Positions 36,178 through 45,037 of a stretch of 64,000 nt of DNA are shown here, piece after piece (the first letter of the stretch is position 1; the number at the start of each line of letters is the position of its first letter). The position numbers and the translations under genes are program-made. A model generated the notes under the pieces. That model was not told the DNA's origin. It saw nothing but the letters and a program-made list of their open reading frames with translations, and searched no databases. This DNA is from Paraburkholderia rhynchosiae (GTDB lineage Bacteria > Pseudomonadota > Gammaproteobacteria > Burkholderiales > Burkholderiaceae), in contig NZ_PNXY01000008.1 of the NCBI RefSeq assembly GCF_002879865.1, forward strand, positions 124,001-188,000, given 5' to 3'.

Positions 36178-36507
36178 TTACGCCTGCCACACGCCGTACC
36201 CCGCTTCGCGCAGTCCAATCGCCAATTCCACTTCCATTTCCTGTGCGCCGAGATACGGCATGGGATTGAACACTTCGTACAACTCGGGCACGAGGCGCAA
36301 GCCATAGTCGCGCACATAGCGATTGGCCTGAATGCCGGCCTTATGCCGGTCGAACCGCAGATCGGGATCGAGCCCGGTCATCCCCACATACACGCAAGGC
36401 TTGTCGAACCGGTAATCTGGATTCGCGCGGCGAAAACGCGCTTCATTCCAGACCTTATCGTCGAGCGCGACGACGTACACATAATAGTGATGCTTGCGAC
36501 GAACCAT
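36178..36507 (-). CDS. Small GIY-YIG-like protein
   Basis: 109 aa, single domain. YYVYVVALDD (about 8-17) followed by KPCVYVGMTG (about 36-45) matches the spacing of the GIY...YIG strands. An Arg in DLRFDRHKAG and a Glu in QEMEVELAIGL sit where the catalytic Arg and metal-binding Glu of that nuclease superfamily are found. It has no accessory DNA-binding domain. Nuclease activity is inference. It lies 10 bp downstream of the PAS-AraC gene. Confidence 0.55.
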   Translation of the reverse strand: MVRRKHHYYVYVVALDDKVWNEARFRRANPDYRFDKPCVYVGMTGLDPDLRFDRHKAGIQANRYVRDYGLRLVPELYEVFNPMPYLGAQEMEVELAIGLREAGYGVWQA

Positions 36508-36517
36508 AAGCCGAGGC

Positions 36518-37285
36518 TCAACTCCGCGACGTGCCGTGCAGCAGCATCCGGTATTCGGTCGGCGTCACGCCCACCGTCGCCTTGAATTGACGCGTGAAGG
36601 CGCTGTGATCGGTGTAGCCGCAAAGCGCGGCGACGTCGGTGACTTTGTCGTTCGAAACCAGCAGTGCCGTGGCGGCGTCGAGCCGCGTTTTCAGCAGGAC
36701 CTGGCGCGGCGTCAGATGAAAGACCTTGTGAAAATAGCGCTCCAGTTGCGCCACCGACATGTCCGCCATTGCAGCCAGATGCTTCAGGTTCAACGGTTGA
36801 ACGTAGTTTTCCTGGATGAACTGCACCACCGCCGCGAGCCTGCTATAAGCCGGATGACCGCTCTCATCCGCTTTGAGATCGCGTGAGATGCCGGCCAGGC
36901 CGACGATCCGGCCCGCCGCATCGCGCAACGGTTGCTTGCACGTCAGGCACCAGCCGGGCTCGCGGCCGGGATAAAGGTGCAATTCCAGTTGATCGATCAT
37001 CTGATTGCCGACGTGGATGATGCCCTCGTCCTGCGCCGTGTAAATGCGGCCGAAGCGGCGCGGAAACACGTCCTCGGCGGTCTTGCCCAGCAGCGCGGAC
37101 TTTTCCTTGAAGCCGCAGCGCGAAGCCAGCGTGCGATTGACCAGCGCATAGCGCGCGTGGGCGTCCTTCACAAAGAAAACGACGTCCGGCAACGCGTCGA
37201 ATACGGGCTCGAGCTGCCTGAAGTGCGACAGCATGTCGGACAGCGTTGCTTCGTCAGGTGAAAGCTGATGAGCTAGCGTGTTCAT
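36518..37285 (-). CDS. PAS-AraC transcriptional regulator, probably of hydroxyproline catabolism
   Basis: 255 aa. An N-terminal PAS domain (about 25-138; DALPDVVFFVKDAHARYALV, ending GRIVGLAGISRDL) is followed by an AraC/XylS double helix-turn-helix (about 150-250; LNLKHLAAMADMSVAQLERY and VAALCGYTDHSAFTRQFKAT). It is the last gene on the strand of the hydroxyproline dehydrogenase cluster, behind a 224-bp gap containing an 11-bp tandem repeat. Control of that cluster is inferred from position. Confidence 0.85.
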   Translation of the reverse strand: MNTLAHQLSPDEATLSDMLSHFRQLEPVFDALPDVVFFVKDAHARYALVNRTLASRCGFKEKSALLGKTAEDVFPRRFGRIYTAQDEGIIHVGNQMIDQLELHLYPGREPGWCLTCKQPLRDAAGRIVGLAGISRDLKADESGHPAYSRLAAVVQFIQENYVQPLNLKHLAAMADMSVAQLERYFHKVFHLTPRQVLLKTRLDAATALLVSNDKVTDVAALCGYTDHSAFTRQFKATVGVTPTEYRMLLHGTSRS

Positions 37286-37362
37286 CGTGCGGGTCCCGTG
37301 GGTCCGAGCCGTTTATGGGGGTGCACGCGCGGCGATGCAGAGTGCGGCGCCTCGGTGCGGTT

Positions 37363-37439
37363 GCTTGGTCGTGGCTTGGTCGTGGCTTGGTCGTGGCTTG
37401 GTCGTGGCTTGGTCGTGGCTTGGTCGTTGCTTGGTCCTC
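37363..37439. repeat. Seven-copy 11-bp tandem repeat
   Basis: The unit GCTTGGTCGTG is repeated exactly five times (37363-37417). A sixth copy has one change (ends GTT) and a seventh ends CTC. It occupies the gap between the PAS-AraC gene and the 3' end of the dehydrogenase operon. Confidence 0.95.
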
Positions 37440-37509
37440 GACACGCGGTTGATTATAGAGCGGCACCCTGGCCGACAATATCCGATGGCTCAACGATGAG
37501 CGGCGCGTG

Positions 37510-38790
37510 TCATTGCCCATGCGACGGCTGCGCGCCTGCCGCTATCAGCGTGCCGATTTGCGCCGGGCTGAACGGCGGACGCGGCGTCGCAGCCGGCCAG
37601 CCGAAGTACAGGCTCGCGGCGAGCCCGCATACCTTTCCCTGGCAGGCGCCCATTCCGCAACGGGTATGCAGCTTGGCGCCGCGCCAGTTCGGGAACATGC
37701 GCACCTCGCCGATGCTGACGTCTTCGCAACGGCACAGCAGCGTGTCGTCGGCGGGCGGCGTGCGCGCTGCCGGCTGCAACGCAAAGGCCCGTTCGACGCG
37801 CCGCGCGAAGCGGAGCCAGCGCCCGCGTTGCGCATGCAGCCCGCTGCGCTCCAATGTAGCGCCACTCGCCGCGAGGCCCGCGAGTTCGCCTTCGACTGCC
37901 GCCAGTTCCGCGCCGCCCACGCCCGTGCACTCGCCGGCGGCGAAAACGCCGTCGAGCGATGTGTGCTGGGCGGCGTCGACGGCAATGCCGCCCGCTTCGT
38001 CGATTGCGCAGCCGAGCGCCTGCGCAAGCGTCACATTCGGCACGAGTCCAAAGCCGCACGCGATCCGGTCGCATTCAAGCGTCACGCTGTGCCGCCGGCG
38101 CCGGATCGTCACGCCTTGAACGCGGCCTTGGCCGTGAGCCGCCTGGAGCATGCTGCCGGTCCAGTAATGCAGCCCGGCGAAACCGCGCGTCATGCTCACA
38201 GCTTGCCGCAGCTTCGCGGGTTCACGAACGAGCGAGGCGCCGAAGCGGGCGACATCGAAAGCCGAAGCCTGTTCCACGACCGCAAGCACCCGCGCGCCCG
38301 CGCTGCGCGCGGTAGCCAATGCCGCGATCAGCAAAGGTCCGCTGCCGGCAATCACGACACGCTCGCCGCGCACGGGCATGCCGCCTTTGATGAGCGCCTG
38401 CAGCGCACCCGCCCCGGTCACCCCCGGCAACGTCCAGCCCGCGAATGGCAGCAACCGCTCGCGCGCGCCGGTCGCGAGAATCAAGCGCCCGTACGTCATG
38501 CAAACGCCGCCTTGTTCCGCCGACTCGACCAGCAGACCGCGCGGCGCCAGCGGCGCGACGACGCGCGTCGAGGGGAAGCAGGTAATGTTGCTTTGGCGGT
38601 TCAAACCGTCGAGCAGTTTTTGCAGCGGCGCCTGCCGCGGATAGCCCGGGCCTTGACGCCAGATCTGGCCGCCGGCGCGCGGATTGTCGTCGAGCAACGC
38701 GACCGCCGCGCCTTCGCGCGCCGCCGCCAGTGCGGCGTTCAGGCCCGCGGGGCCGGCGCCTACTACGATGACGTCGAAGTGCCGGGTCAT
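37510..38790 (-). CDS. D-hydroxyproline dehydrogenase subunit, FAD/NAD(P)-binding (HcnB-like)
   Basis: 426 aa. The N-terminal FAD loop is DVIVVGAGPAGLNAALAAAR (about 6-25) and a second nucleotide loop is VVIAGSGPLLIAALATA (about 145-161). A C-terminal BFD-like iron-sulfur region has CRCEDVSIGEV and TRCGMGACQGKVCG (about 352-390). This pattern is the large electron-transfer subunit of heteromeric opine/hydroxyproline/proline dehydrogenases. The start ATG lies inside the first unit of an 80-bp direct repeat. Partners are the small 2Fe-2S protein and the DAO-type subunit upstream. Confidence 0.82.
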   Translation of the reverse strand: MTRHFDVIVVGAGPAGLNAALAAAREGAAVALLDDNPRAGGQIWRQGPGYPRQAPLQKLLDGLNRQSNITCFPSTRVVAPLAPRGLLVESAEQGGVCMTYGRLILATGARERLLPFAGWTLPGVTGAGALQALIKGGMPVRGERVVIAGSGPLLIAALATARSAGARVLAVVEQASAFDVARFGASLVREPAKLRQAVSMTRGFAGLHYWTGSMLQAAHGQGRVQGVTIRRRRHSVTLECDRIACGFGLVPNVTLAQALGCAIDEAGGIAVDAAQHTSLDGVFAAGECTGVGGAELAAVEGELAGLAASGATLERSGLHAQRGRWLRFARRVERAFALQPAARTPPADDTLLCRCEDVSIGEVRMFPNWRGAKLHTRCGMGACQGKVCGLAASLYFGWPAATPRPPFSPAQIGTLIAAGAQPSHGQ

Positions 38791-39012
38791 TATCGGTTTG
38801 CCTTTTGCATGCGTTGGCTCTGGACGTCGCGGCAGGGGTCATGGGCGAGCGGCCCGAAGTGCCTCGTCATTGCGCGCCCGCCTCGTGCGTGTGCATCGTC
38901 TGGCTCGCGGCAAAAGTGTCCGGCGCAAGCGGCCCGAAGCGCCTCCTCATTGCGCGTCCGCCTTCCGCGTGCGCACCCTCTGACCGTCCCGGCAAAGCGT
39001 CTGACACGCGAG
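38773..39012. repeat. Three tandem imperfect copies of an 80-bp unit
   Basis: Units begin at about 38773, 38853 and 38933, each with a CATT at exactly 80-bp spacing (CAT at 38788, 38868, 38948). Copies 2 and 3 share long blocks such as GCGGCCCGAAG. Copy 1 is more diverged and contains the start codon of the HcnB-like gene; copy 3 contains the 3' end of the 2Fe-2S gene. Confidence 0.8.
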
Positions 39013-39222
39013 CGCATGCGTGCGGCCGTCGATCGTCACGCGGCATTCCTGGCACACGCCCATGCCGCAGAGCGCCGCGCGCGGCTCGCCGCTGACCGAC
39101 ACGCGCGTGCCGTATCTCGCGCCGGACACCACCAGCGCCGCAGCCACCGTCGTGCCGGCGTCCACCTCGACAGCAAGGCCGTCGATGCTCAAGCGAATGC
39201 GCCGCGCGCCGCTCTCAGTCAT
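38947..39222 (-). CDS. 2Fe-2S ferredoxin-like subunit of D-hydroxyproline dehydrogenase
   Basis: 91 aa from the ATG that overlaps the upstream gene by 8 bp. It is a plant-type ferredoxin fold with cysteine motif AALCGMGVCQECRV plus a later ALACQT, the four-Cys 2Fe-2S arrangement of small HcnA-like subunits. It carries electrons between the DAO-type and HcnB-like subunits. The last residues (RTRKADAQ) are encoded inside the 80-bp repeat, and the unit before would encode a similar tail (HTHEAGAQ). Confidence 0.83.
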   Translation of the reverse strand: MTESGARRIRLSIDGLAVEVDAGTTVAAALVVSGARYGTRVSVSGEPRAALCGMGVCQECRVTIDGRTHALACQTLCRDGQRVRTRKADAQ

Positions 39223-40342
39223 GCGCCACCTCCTGTACGAAACGGAGCGGCAGATATGGCTCGACGGGAATCGCCGCCGCGCTTCCGACGATTTGCGCCG
39301 CAAGCAACTTCGCGGTCGCGAGCGAAGTCGTCACGCCCAAACCTTCGTGGCCGACGGCGAGCCACACGCCAGGCGCCAGATCGCCCGCCGGACCGATCAG
39401 CGGCAGTCCATCCGGCGATGCCGCGCGAAAGCCGGTCCATGCGCGAATGCCGTTCAGTTGCGGCAGCATCGGCAGATAGTGCGCGGCGCGTTGCAGCATC
39501 CGCGCGAGCAGGGACATCTCGACCGAGGGGTCGGTCGTGTTGAACTGGCGCGACGAGCCGATCAGCAGTTGACCGGTCGGCCGCGGTTGCGCATTGAATG
39601 CGACCGACGTGCCGGCCGCATGATGCGCGCTCTTGATATACCCCAGCTCCAGCAGTTGATGACGGATCAGTTCGGGATAGCGGTCGGTGATCAGCAGGTG
39701 GCCTTTCTTGGCTTGCAGCGGCAGCGCCGGTATCAACTCCTGCGCGCCGAGGCCGTTCGCAACGATCACATGCGCCGCACTGCGCCGCTCGCCGTTGGCG
39801 AGCGTCACGCCCGCGGCGTCGATCGAACGAACCGGCGCGCCGAGCCGCACGCCGATGTTTGCGGCCGCCGGCGATTGCGTCAGCAGCCATTCGGCGGCTG
39901 TGGGCGCGTACACGATGCTGTCGTGCTCGATGCGCAAACCGCCCACGAGCGCCTCAGCCACCGCCGGCTCGCACGCACGCAGCGCGGATGCGTCGAGCAG
40001 TTGCGCGGCGATGCCCTGCGTGTCGAACGCGGCATGCATCGCGCGGGCGGCTTGCCACTCTTCTTCGTCGGCGGCGAGCCAAAGCGTGCCGCAGCGCGCG
40101 AACGCATCGCGAGTGCGCAATTGCGGCGCTAGTTCCAGCCACAGTTCGCGCGAGTAGCGGCACAACGCGAATTCCGCCGGCGAGTCGTTCATCACGACGA
40201 TATGGCCCATGCCCGCCGCTGTCGCGCCGCCGCCGATGCCTTGCGCGTCGAGCACCTCGACCCGCATGCCGAGCGCGGCCAGTTCCACCGCGCACGCCGC
40301 GCCCACGATGCCCGCGCCGACGATCAACGCATCCGCAGTCAT
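39215..40342 (-). CDS. D-hydroxyproline dehydrogenase subunit, DAO-type FAD oxidoreductase (HcnC-like)
   Basis: 375 aa. The FAD loop is [20 protein letters not shown] (about 3-22), and the C-terminal FAD contact is [21 protein letters not shown] substrate-loop region has [16 protein letters not shown]. It oxidises the D-amino acid at the membrane-side chain of the complex. The ATG overlaps the epimerase stop (ATGA), so the two are translationally coupled, in the order needed for the pathway (epimerase then dehydrogenase). Confidence 0.85.
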   Translation of the reverse strand: MTADALIVGAGIVGAACAVELAALGMRVEVLDAQGIGGGATAAGMGHIVVMNDSPAEFALCRYSRELWLELAPQLRTRDAFARCGTLWLAADEEEWQAARAMHAAFDTQGIAAQLLDASALRACEPAVAEALVGGLRIEHDSIVYAPTAAEWLLTQSPAAANIGVRLGAPVRSIDAAGVTLANGERRSAAHVIVANGLGAQELIPALPLQAKKGHLLITDRYPELIRHQLLELGYIKSAHHAAGTSVAFNAQPRPTGQLLIGSSRQFNTTDPSVEMSLLARMLQRAAHYLPMLPQLNGIRAWTGFRAASPDGLPLIGPAGDLAPGVWLAVGHEGLGVTTSLATAKLLAAQIVGSAAAIPVEPYLPLRFVQEVAHD

Positions 40343-41286
40343 GCCGTGCGGATGCCCCACGCGAACGGATCGCGTTCGTCGAAGCAAAGCCGGCCTTCCG
40401 CGGTGATATGCGCGTGACCCGTGATGGTTGGAATCACTGACGCGCCATCGCCGGCATAGCGATAGCTTGCCTCGAACACGCTGCCGATAATGCTCTCCTG
40501 CCGCCACACCGCCCCTTCGGCGAGCTTGCCGTCTGCCGCCAGACACGCGACTTTCGCGCTCGTGCCCGTGCCGCAAGGCGAGCGGTCGTAAGCGCTGCCT
40601 GGACACAGTACGAAGCTGCGGCTGTCGATGCCGTCGCGCGAACCGGGTCCGAAGAGCTCGATATGGTCGATCAACGCGCCCTCCGCCCCGGTGATGTGCT
40701 GCGCGATTAGCGCGTCGCGGATCGCGGCGCTGAAGGCGGTCAACTCAGGAATGCGCGAGGCTTCTAGCACACGCCCATGCTCAGCGACCAGAAAAAACCA
40801 GTTGCCGCCCCAGCCGATGTCGCCCGTCAGCACGCCATGCCCCGGCACATCGACTTGAACCGCCTTGCGATAACGATAGGCCGGCACGTTGCGCACGGCC
40901 ACGCTGCCGTCGTCATTGAGCGTGGCTTCGACGACGCCGACCGGCGTCGCAATCCGATGGCGCCCGGGCCCGACCCGTCCCATATGCGCCAGCGAGACGA
41001 CGAGGCCGATCGTGCCGTGGCCGCACATGCCGAGATAGCCGACATTGTTGAAGAAGATCACGCCGGCCGCGCACGACGGGTCGTCGGGTTCGCACAGCAG
41101 CGCCCCGACCACCACATCGGAGCCACGCGGTTCGGTGACGATGCCGGCGCGCCAGTCGTCGAAACGCATGCGAAATACGTCGAGCCGTTGCGCGAGTGTT
41201 CCGCCGCCGAGATCCGGGCCGCCCGACACCACGAGGCGGGTCGGTTCACCGCCGGTGTGCGAGTCGATGATATTGAGCGTTTTCAT
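40339..41286 (-). CDS. lhpA: 4-hydroxyproline 2-epimerase (proline racemase family)
   Basis: 315 aa. The two catalytic bases are Cys88 ([10 protein letters not shown]) and Cys238 ([10 protein letters not shown]). The Cys-Cys pair distinguishes epimerase from the Cys-Thr dehydratases of the family. It begins [17 protein letters not shown] as in characterised HypRE proteins. It converts trans-4-hydroxy-L-proline to cis-4-hydroxy-D-proline in the cytoplasm. First gene of the minus-strand operon, divergent from the deaminase gene with a long inverted repeat between. Confidence 0.92.
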   Translation of the reverse strand: MKTLNIIDSHTGGEPTRLVVSGGPDLGGGTLAQRLDVFRMRFDDWRAGIVTEPRGSDVVVGALLCEPDDPSCAAGVIFFNNVGYLGMCGHGTIGLVVSLAHMGRVGPGRHRIATPVGVVEATLNDDGSVAVRNVPAYRYRKAVQVDVPGHGVLTGDIGWGGNWFFLVAEHGRVLEASRIPELTAFSAAIRDALIAQHITGAEGALIDHIELFGPGSRDGIDSRSFVLCPGSAYDRSPCGTGTSAKVACLAADGKLAEGAVWRQESIIGSVFEASYRYAGDGASVIPTITGHAHITAEGRLCFDERDPFAWGIRTA

Positions 41287-41343
41287 GACGCACATGGTAT
41301 GAATGGCGCACGCCCGAGTCTTGGTGCGCCTGCGCGCGGATTG

Positions 41344-41394
41344 TGACGATTTCGGCACAACCGACATGCATTAGCCGTTATGCCGAAATCGTCA
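41344..41394. promoter_or_regulatory. 14-bp perfect inverted repeat in the divergent hydroxyproline promoter
   Basis: TGACGATTTCGGCA (41344-41357) and TGCCGAAATCGTCA (41381-41394) are exact reverse complements separated by 23 bp, midway between the epimerase and deaminase genes. It is probably a regulator-binding region serving both directions. Confidence 0.7.
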
Positions 41395-41477
41395 TTCGTG
41401 GTGCGCCATTGACGCAAGACGGCAGCGTTTTCACTGCTTACACTGCGCTGGAACACATCACATTCAGGAGAGCAGTC

Positions 41478-42383
41478 GTGGCGCATATCTGGGAAGGCGT
41501 ATTGCCCGCAGTTACCACCAAGTTCAACGCGGATTTCAGCATAGACCGCGCATGGACCGGCAAGAATATCGAAGCGCAGATCGACGCGGGCGTGGACGGC
41601 ATCATCGTCTGCGGATCGCTGGGAGAAGCGTCGACGCTCTCGCTCGACGAAAAGCTGCAAGTGCTCGACATCGCCGTGGACGCCTCGCGCGGCCGCGTGC
41701 CGGTGCTTTTGACGATCGCGGAAAACAGCACGCTCGACGCCTGCCGTCAGGCCGAAGCGGGGAGCCGTCGCGGCGCCGCCGGTTTCATGGTGCTGCCGGG
41801 ACTGCGCTATCTGTCGGACCGGCGTGAGACGCTGCACCATTTCCGCAGCGTCGCCGATGCGAGCGCGTTGCCGCTGATGATCTATAACAACCCGCTCGCG
41901 TACGGCGTCGACATGACACCCGAGATGTTCGCGGAAATCGCCGACGAAAAGAAGATCGTCGCGATCAAGGAATCATGCGGCGACGTGCGGCGTGTGACCG
42001 AACTGATCAACACGGTCGGAGACCGCTTCGCCATTCTGTGCGGCGTCGACAATCTCGCTATGGAAGCCATCCTGATGGGCGCGCATGGCTGGGTGGCCGG
42101 TCTCGTGTGCGCGTTTCCGCACGAGACGGTGGCGATCTACAAACTGCTGAAAGCCGGACGGCTGGAAGAAGCGCGGGAGATCTACCGCTGGTTCGCCCCG
42201 CTGCTCGCACTCGATGTCTCCCACAAGCTGGTCCAGAACATCAAGCTGGCCGAAACGATGGTCGGCCTCGGCACGGAGCCAGTGCGCCCGCCGCGCCTGC
42301 CTCTCGCGGGCGACGAGCGCACGGCGGTGGAAACGTTGATTCGCAAGTCGCTCGAAACACGGCCGGAATTGCCGCGCCTTTGA
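41478..42383 (+). CDS. Delta1-pyrroline-4-hydroxy-2-carboxylate deaminase (DapA family)
   Basis: 301 aa from a GTG with GGAG 8 bases upstream; earlier in-frame ATGs lie in the regulatory repeat region. It is a TIM barrel with the catalytic Tyr136 (LMIYNNP) and Schiff-base Lys164 (VAIKESCGD). Next to the epimerase and D-hydroxyproline dehydrogenase, it is expected to deaminate and dehydrate the pyrroline product to 2-oxoglutarate semialdehyde. The final semialdehyde dehydrogenase gene is not in this window. Confidence 0.88.
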   Translation: MAHIWEGVLPAVTTKFNADFSIDRAWTGKNIEAQIDAGVDGIIVCGSLGEASTLSLDEKLQVLDIAVDASRGRVPVLLTIAENSTLDACRQAEAGSRRGAAGFMVLPGLRYLSDRRETLHHFRSVADASALPLMIYNNPLAYGVDMTPEMFAEIADEKKIVAIKESCGDVRRVTELINTVGDRFAILCGVDNLAMEAILMGAHGWVAGLVCAFPHETVAIYKLLKAGRLEEAREIYRWFAPLLALDVSHKLVQNIKLAETMVGLGTEPVRPPRLPLAGDERTAVETLIRKSLETRPELPRL

Positions 42384-42395
42384 GCGGGGAACGGC

Positions 42396-43118
42396 TCAGG
42401 CGGCCTGCTTCTGAACGTGCACGGCCTCTTCGTGACGCAGATGCAGCAGCCTGTAGCCGCTCTTATAAACCGGCTGCAAACGGAATTCGTTTTGCGGCTC
42501 GATTTCCAGCAACAGGCGCAGCCGCGACACATGGCTGTCGATGGTGCGCGTGAACTCGCGGAATTCGCGGCCCCACACCATCGCGAAGATGTGATCGCGC
42601 GACATCACCCGGCCGATGTTCGAGAAGAATAGCGACGCAAGACGGTATTGCGTACCGGACAACGAGACCGGCTGGCCGCGCAGCATGACGATCTGGCGAT
42701 GCGTGTCGAAACGGTACGGGCCGACATTGAAGCTCGCGGTGCCGAAGCGGTCGGGATAAGCTCGACGCAGCAGCGCGGTGACGCGTTCGCGAAATTCCGC
42801 CGGCCGCAGCGGCAACGCGACATAGTCGTCGGCGCCGTTGACGAAGGCGCGCACCGTACTCTCTTCCGACGTGTCCCTCGATACGAAGATGACCGGCACC
42901 CGGTCGCCGCCGACCGCACGCGCCGTTCTGAGCACCTCCGTGCCCGAGAGACGTGTGCCTTGCCAGTCCAGCACCAGCATGTCCACGGTCGACCGGGCAA
43001 GCGTTTTCGACATGGTGAGGCCGTCGTCGTAGCCCGAACAGGTATGACCGGCACTGACCAGAATTTTTTCAATCGACTGACGCATGACGGGGTCACGTTG
43101 AAGAATGGCAATGCGCAT
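42396..43118 (-). CDS. OmpR-family response regulator with atypical receiver
   Basis: 240 aa from MRIAILQ (two further in-frame ATGs lie within 33 bp upstream; none has a clear ribosome site, so the start is uncertain). The receiver domain (about 1-120) has a probable phospho-acceptor Asp in DMLVLDWQG. The conserved Lys after DDY is Leu (DDYVALPLR), and the N-terminal acidic pair reads RD. The C-terminal winged helix (about 130-225) ends TRTIDSHVSRLRLLL. No histidine kinase gene is adjacent. It converges with the deaminase gene, 12 bp apart. Confidence 0.85.
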   Translation of the reverse strand: MRIAILQRDPVMRQSIEKILVSAGHTCSGYDDGLTMSKTLARSTVDMLVLDWQGTRLSGTEVLRTARAVGGDRVPVIFVSRDTSEESTVRAFVNGADDYVALPLRPAEFRERVTALLRRAYPDRFGTASFNVGPYRFDTHRQIVMLRGQPVSLSGTQYRLASLFFSNIGRVMSRDHIFAMVWGREFREFTRTIDSHVSRLRLLLEIEPQNEFRLQPVYKSGYRLLHLRHEEAVHVQKQAA

Positions 43119-43509
43119 GGGAGGACTCATAACAGATGGCGTGGACGCCATTCTCGAAGGCGCACCTGTCCTATCCCATAAGATGAATCCTAATTTCGCG
43201 GTGACTCAGACGAATCCGGCAGACAAATGGCCGAGGGACTACAACACACTTCACGCCCCGAAGCGCGGCCTCGGACGACAGCGAAAATCGTCGCTTGATG
43301 GAACTTTCTCAATCTAATTAAGCACTTCCCGAAGCGAATCACTTTGATCCTGTAAAATCCCGCGCTGGCTTCCGTCGTCATCGCGCTGCCCTACCCGGGC
43401 CGGCGCGCCGGTGTCCCGCGCTCTACCCAGCCCTCGCCACACTTCTCGCCTGACGACCGCCGTTTTTCCACGCCACACGTGGTTCCCAATTCAAGACAAC
43501 GACATAGCA
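43119..43509. other. Intergenic region between response regulator and MFS gene
   Basis: 391 bp of divergent promoter DNA. TGTAAAAT at 43351-43358 could be an extended -10 for the MFS gene, without a good -35. A 12-bp palindrome CCGGCGCGCCGG lies at 43400-43411. No gene, RNA or repeat was recognised. Confidence 0.4.
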
Positions 43510-44811
43510 ATGCAAGCGACAAATCTGGGTGGAGCGCAGGCTGTCACCCCACGCGCTCTCGGGCGCAGCGACTATAAGACGCTCGGCCTCGCCGCTCTCG
43601 GCGGCGCGCTCGAGTTCTACGACTTCATCATCTTCGTGTTCTTCGCGCCGGCCATCGGCCAGTTGTTTTTCCCGGCCGCCATGCCGGACTGGCTGCGGCA
43701 GGTGCAGACGTTCGGCATCTTCGCCGCCGGTTATCTCGCGCGGCCGCTCGGCGGCATCGTCATGGCCCACTTCGGCGACCTGTTCGGCCGCAAGCGCATG
43801 TTCACGCTGAGCGTGCTGCTGATGTCCGTGCCGACGCTGATGATGGGCCTGTTGCCCACCTACGCCAGCATCGGCATCATGGCGCCGGTCCTCCTGCTTT
43901 TGTTCCGCGTGATGCAAGGCGCGGCGGTCGGCGGCGAAGTGCCGGGCGCGTGGGTGTTCGTCTCGGAGCATGTGCCGCAGCGCCACATCGGCTATGCGTG
44001 CGGCACGCTGACGGCCGGCCTCACGGCAGGCATCCTGCTCGGCTCGCTGATCGCGTCGGCGGTGAATCGCAATTTCGCGCCCGCCGAAATCGCCGATTAC
44101 GCGTGGCGCATTCCGTTCCTCGTCGGTGGCGTGTTCGGCATGTTTTCGGTCTACCTGCGCCGCTGGCTGCACGAGACGCCGGTGTTCGCCGAGCTCAAGC
44201 AGCGCAAGGCGATTGCCGCCGAAGTGCCGCTCAAGGCCGTGCTGCGCGACCACGGCCGTGCGGTAATCGTCTCGATGCTGCTCACGTGGATGCTGTCCGC
44301 CGCCATCGTCGTCGTGATTCTGATGACGCCGACGCTGCTGCAAAAGCAGTTTCACGTTGCGCCGGCCACCGCGCTGCTGGCGAACTGCGTGGCGACGCTC
44401 TGCCTGACCATCGGCTGCGTGATGGCGGGCTCGATCGCCGGCCGCATCGGCGCGGGGCGCACGATTTTCGTCGGCGGCCTTGCGCTGGCTGTCACCTACT
44501 ACGTGATGTTCCAGCAACTCGCCGTCGACACCTCGGCGCTCGTGCCGCTATACGGCGCGGCCGGCCTGCTGGTCGGCGTGATCGGCGCGATTCCGTTCGT
44601 GATGGTGAAAGCCTTCCCACCGGTCGTGCGCTTTTCGGGCATTTCGTTTTCGTACAACGTCGCCTATGCGGTATTCGGCGGCCTCACGCCAATCGCCGTG
44701 TCGCTGATGATGAAGTCGAACCCGATGGCCGCGCCGTTGTATGTCGGCGCGATCTGCGTGGTGGGTGCGTTGACCACGTTGTTCATCAAGGACGCGCCGC
44801 ACAAGCGCTGA
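43510..44811 (+). CDS. MFS transporter, metabolite:H+ symporter family
   Basis: 433 aa, 12 helices. The N-terminal ALGGALEFYDFIIFVFFAP and LARPLGGIVMAHFGDLFGRK (loop 2-3) motifs are those of the MHS (citrate/alpha-ketoglutarate/proline) family. GAAVGGEVPGAWVFVSEHVP follows in helix 4-5. The substrate is probably an organic or amino acid. The ATG at MQATNLGG has no strong ribosome site; 33 codons are open further upstream. A UUCG-loop terminator follows. Confidence 0.85.
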   Translation: MQATNLGGAQAVTPRALGRSDYKTLGLAALGGALEFYDFIIFVFFAPAIGQLFFPAAMPDWLRQVQTFGIFAAGYLARPLGGIVMAHFGDLFGRKRMFTLSVLLMSVPTLMMGLLPTYASIGIMAPVLLLLFRVMQGAAVGGEVPGAWVFVSEHVPQRHIGYACGTLTAGLTAGILLGSLIASAVNRNFAPAEIADYAWRIPFLVGGVFGMFSVYLRRWLHETPVFAELKQRKAIAAEVPLKAVLRDHGRAVIVSMLLTWMLSAAIVVVILMTPTLLQKQFHVAPATALLANCVATLCLTIGCVMAGSIAGRIGAGRTIFVGGLALAVTYYVMFQQLAVDTSALVPLYGAAGLLVGVIGAIPFVMVKAFPPVVRFSGISFSYNVAYAVFGGLTPIAVSLMMKSNPMAAPLYVGAICVVGALTTLFIKDAPHKR

Positions 44812-44835
44812 GCGAGCGCTTGCGGTTGTGAAGCG

Positions 44836-44867
44836 AACGGCGCGCCTTCGGGTGCGCCGTTTCTCTT
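44836..44867 (+). terminator. Intrinsic terminator with UUCG tetraloop
   Basis: AACGGCGC (44836-44843) pairs with GCGCCGTT (44854-44861), extended by GCC/GGT to a TTCG loop and followed by TCTCTTT. It ends the MHS transporter transcript. Confidence 0.85.
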
Positions 44868-45037
44868 TGCGGCGACGAGTTCAGGCCCGTGTCGCAAGAG
44901 GCGCTCGCTTATCCCGCGTTGCTGCCGCTGACATTTGCCTGACGCCCAGCTTTTCCCAACGCCCCGTTCTCCGCCTACATCGACACTTCACGCCGCCCCG
45001 AAACATGGTGCGTTGAATCGAGCCTACGATGTAGCGC

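Noticed and set aside
37363..37439. CRISPR array
   Set aside because: The repeats are 11 bp, directly abutting and without unique spacers; no cas genes are near.
43400..43411. 12-bp palindrome CCGGCGCGCCGG as an operator
   Set aside because: Its pure GC composition is likely by chance in this GC-rich sequence and it has no second copy or promoter context.
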